A DNA stretch of 64,000 bases from Gangjinia marincola (GTDB lineage: Bacteria > Bacteroidota > Bacteroidia > Flavobacteriales > Flavobacteriaceae), in NCBI RefSeq assembly GCF_039523415.1, contig NZ_BAAAFG010000015.1, positions 1 through 64,000 on the forward strand, given 5' to 3'. Shown one piece after another: positions 62,779 through 64,000 of the stretch. How positions within the stretch are numbered: the stretch's first letter is position 1; every line of letters begins with the position of its first letter. The notes beneath the pieces are model-generated. The model was given only the letters and a program-made list of their open reading frames with translations, was not told the origin of the DNA and searched no databases. Both the position numbers and the translations under genes were made by a program.

Positions 62779-63699
62779 ATGAAATTTATGAAAATTAGAG
62801 TTGGATATATACTAATCTTTATCATCACTTCGTGTAAAGCCCAACAAAAGATAGCCTACAATGTGTTAGAAGATGCTGCCACTCAAGATTACGAGATATA
62901 TGTGATGGACGCCGACGGAAAGAATGCAAAGAACATTACCAACTCAAAATCGGTGGATTGGGTATATGATAGCTTTCGCGAAAAGATATACTTTCTCTCG
63001 GACCGTGGCGAATGCTTTAGATGCCTGTATCTCTATGAAATGGATGTCGAAGGAAACAATGTCAGAAAAATGTCTGACTTTAAATTGGCTGATAGTTGGC
63101 TGAGCAGCAGAAAGAATGGTACAGAGTTTATTGTCAAGCCTGTCGAAGCTAAAGACGGTAAATTTTACATTATCGACCTTCAAGGCGAAATCCTTGAAAA
63201 AGTAAAAGTGGATTTAGCATACGCCAATGACCCAACATTTTCGCCTGATGGAAAACGGATTGTCTTCCGCGGAAGCGATAAAATTTCACCAAGTGAACTC
63301 GGCTTTACAGACGCACTTTATGTGATGGATTTACAATCCAATGAAATGAAAAAGATAACCACACATCCCGATGAAGGTGCCGCTAAGCAATGGACAGGTT
63401 ATTTGGCCGCTGCGCCCAGATGGCGTACTGATGGGAAGATTTCCTTCGCTTCAAAACGAGATAATAATTACGATATCTACCTCATCAATCCTAATGGTAC
63501 GGAAATAGAATCCGTAACACCTTTAGAAAACAACCAGGTCTATCACCATTGGAATGAAAAGGGCGAACTTGTCTTTGAAGCTTCTATGAACAATCATTCA
63601 GGTTATGAACTCTATAAACGGACTGTTGAAGGAAATATAATTCAACTGACCAATGATAATGCAGAGCAATACGCACCTGTTTTTGTCAAATCAAAATAA
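62779..63699 (+). CDS. TolB-like PD40 propeller lipoprotein
   Basis: The 306-residue protein has a lipoprotein-type signal (FIITSC, Cys about 19). A beta-propeller of PD40/WD40-like blades follows, each with the pattern xIYxMDxDGxNxxxIT: YEIYVMDADGKNAKNIT, LYEMDVEGNNVRKMS, FSPDGKRIVFRGSD, NYDIYLINPNGTEIESVT. It resembles TolB C-terminal halves. A palindromic word (63264-63277) lies in it in a different codon phase from the other copies. Role unknown. Confidence 0.8.
   Translation: MKFMKIRVGYILIFIITSCKAQQKIAYNVLEDAATQDYEIYVMDADGKNAKNITNSKSVDWVYDSFREKIYFLSDRGECFRCLYLYEMDVEGNNVRKMSDFKLADSWLSSRKNGTEFIVKPVEAKDGKFYIIDLQGEILEKVKVDLAYANDPTFSPDGKRIVFRGSDKISPSELGFTDALYVMDLQSNEMKKITTHPDEGAAKQWTGYLAAAPRWRTDGKISFASKRDNNYDIYLINPNGTEIESVTPLENNQVYHHWNEKGELVFEASMNNHSGYELYKRTVEGNIIQLTNDNAEQYAPVFVKSK
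63264..63277. repeat. palindromic word TTCCGCGGAAGCG
   Basis: CTTCCGCGGAAGCG in the TolB-like gene, but in another codon phase (Phe-Arg-Gly-Ser), so the DNA word is conserved rather than the peptide. Confidence 0.7.
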
Positions 63700-63706
63700 T
63701 GAAGTT

Positions 63707-64000
63707 ATGAAAACCGCAGGGTATTCAAAAACACCACTCGCCAAAAAACTGGGCATCAAAGAAGGCTATGTAATGATGGTGGTCAACGAACCGGAACACT
63801 ATATGAGCTTGTTCGGCGACTTTCCAGAGAATGTTGAAAGGAAGAAAAAACTGGATTCAGAGAGCTTTGACTTCATCCACGTTTTTGTCCAAAATCACGT
63901 GCAACTTCAACGCATCGTGCAAATGGTCAAACCAGCCTTGAAAAAAAGCGGTATCCTTTGGGTGAGCTGGCCAAAAGGGACATCTAAAATCCAATCTGAA
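63707..64000 (+). CDS. DUF3052-family protein, cut by the window edge
   Basis: An ATG at 63707 opens a frame that runs off the right edge (98 codons seen). It begins MKTAGYSKTPLAKKLGIKEG, then YVMMVVNEPEHY and ends at PKGTSKIQSE. TPLAKKLGIKxG is the signature of DUF3052 proteins (small, 130-160 residues, unknown function). Its start lies 7 bp after the TolB-like gene stop. Confidence 0.8.
   Translation, partial: MKTAGYSKTPLAKKLGIKEGYVMMVVNEPEHYMSLFGDFPENVERKKKLDSESFDFIHVFVQNHVQLQRIVQMVKPALKKSGILWVSWPKGTSKIQSE

Noticed and set aside
1..64000. Search for tRNA genes, insertion sequences, integrases and prophage
   Set aside because: I recognised no cloverleaf-type sequence, transposase, integrase or phage gene on either strand.

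Overview
This 64 kb window is a chromosomal segment of a bacterium in the Bacteroidota, almost certainly a marine-type member of the Flavobacteriaceae. The evidence is low GC content, promoters of the Bacteroidota type (TTG, about 20 bp, TAnnTTTG), many SpI/SpII-exported proteins with acidic residues after the lipid cysteine, the flavobacterial exosortase XrtF with its partner, mevalonate-pathway enzymes, and a hybrid two-component system (HTCS). No phage, integrase, insertion sequence, CRISPR array or tRNA was found.

Left edge (1-1077): the 5' leader and promoter of what looks like an rRNA operon reading leftward out of the window, then a field of short tandem repeats (a 19-bp unit in seven copies, then 8-bp units) and a candidate structured RNA/repeat element that recurs at 38.2 kb.

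1-24 kb is mostly core housekeeping: outer-membrane porin, RNase HII, a large unknown lipoprotein, LipB, lysyl-tRNA synthetase, a pentapeptide-repeat/channel-like membrane protein whose 5' part is split by a stop codon, YiaA-type protein, a DUF5117-type zinc protease, a Spy-like periplasmic protein, a GT-C-like membrane protein, the XrtF/partner pair, free-methionine sulfoxide reductase, a MacB-type permease and PurH.

23-29 kb is the rod-shape operon mreB-mreC-mreD-mrdA(PBP2)-rodA, followed by a family-2 glycosyltransferase. 29-40 kb has a GH113-like lipoprotein, a flavoprotein plus membrane 4Fe-4S protein pair (a likely electron-transfer module), two outer-membrane beta-barrel proteins, and a three-gene glycosyltransferase run (DPM1-like, cellulose-synthase-like, GT-C mannosyltransferase-like). 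40-46 kb has a broken small membrane gene, SRPBCC and Crp-family genes, a pseudouridine synthase, and the isoprenoid operon diphosphomevalonate decarboxylase - GHMP kinase - UbiA prenyltransferase, then TspO and a zinc-less Fpg/Nei glycosylase.

47-54 kb is an accessory module: an HTCS regulator followed by three small lipoproteins with surface-export-like signals, but no SusC/SusD or glycosidase. 54-64 kb is a looser accessory region with long intergenic gaps, a decayed 3' fragment of an Fpg/Nei gene, two AraC-type regulators, two beta-lactamase-fold serine hydrolases, an XRE regulator, a sigma factor with an unclear start, and small membrane proteins; a DUF3052 gene runs off the right edge.

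All functional names come from reading motifs and family resemblance by eye; no database search was possible. The strongest leads for follow-up are the paired structured element, the recurrent palindromic word TTCCGCGGAAGCG, two genes with single in-frame stops in otherwise intact frames, the XrtF pair without a visible substrate, and the HTCS-lipoprotein module.
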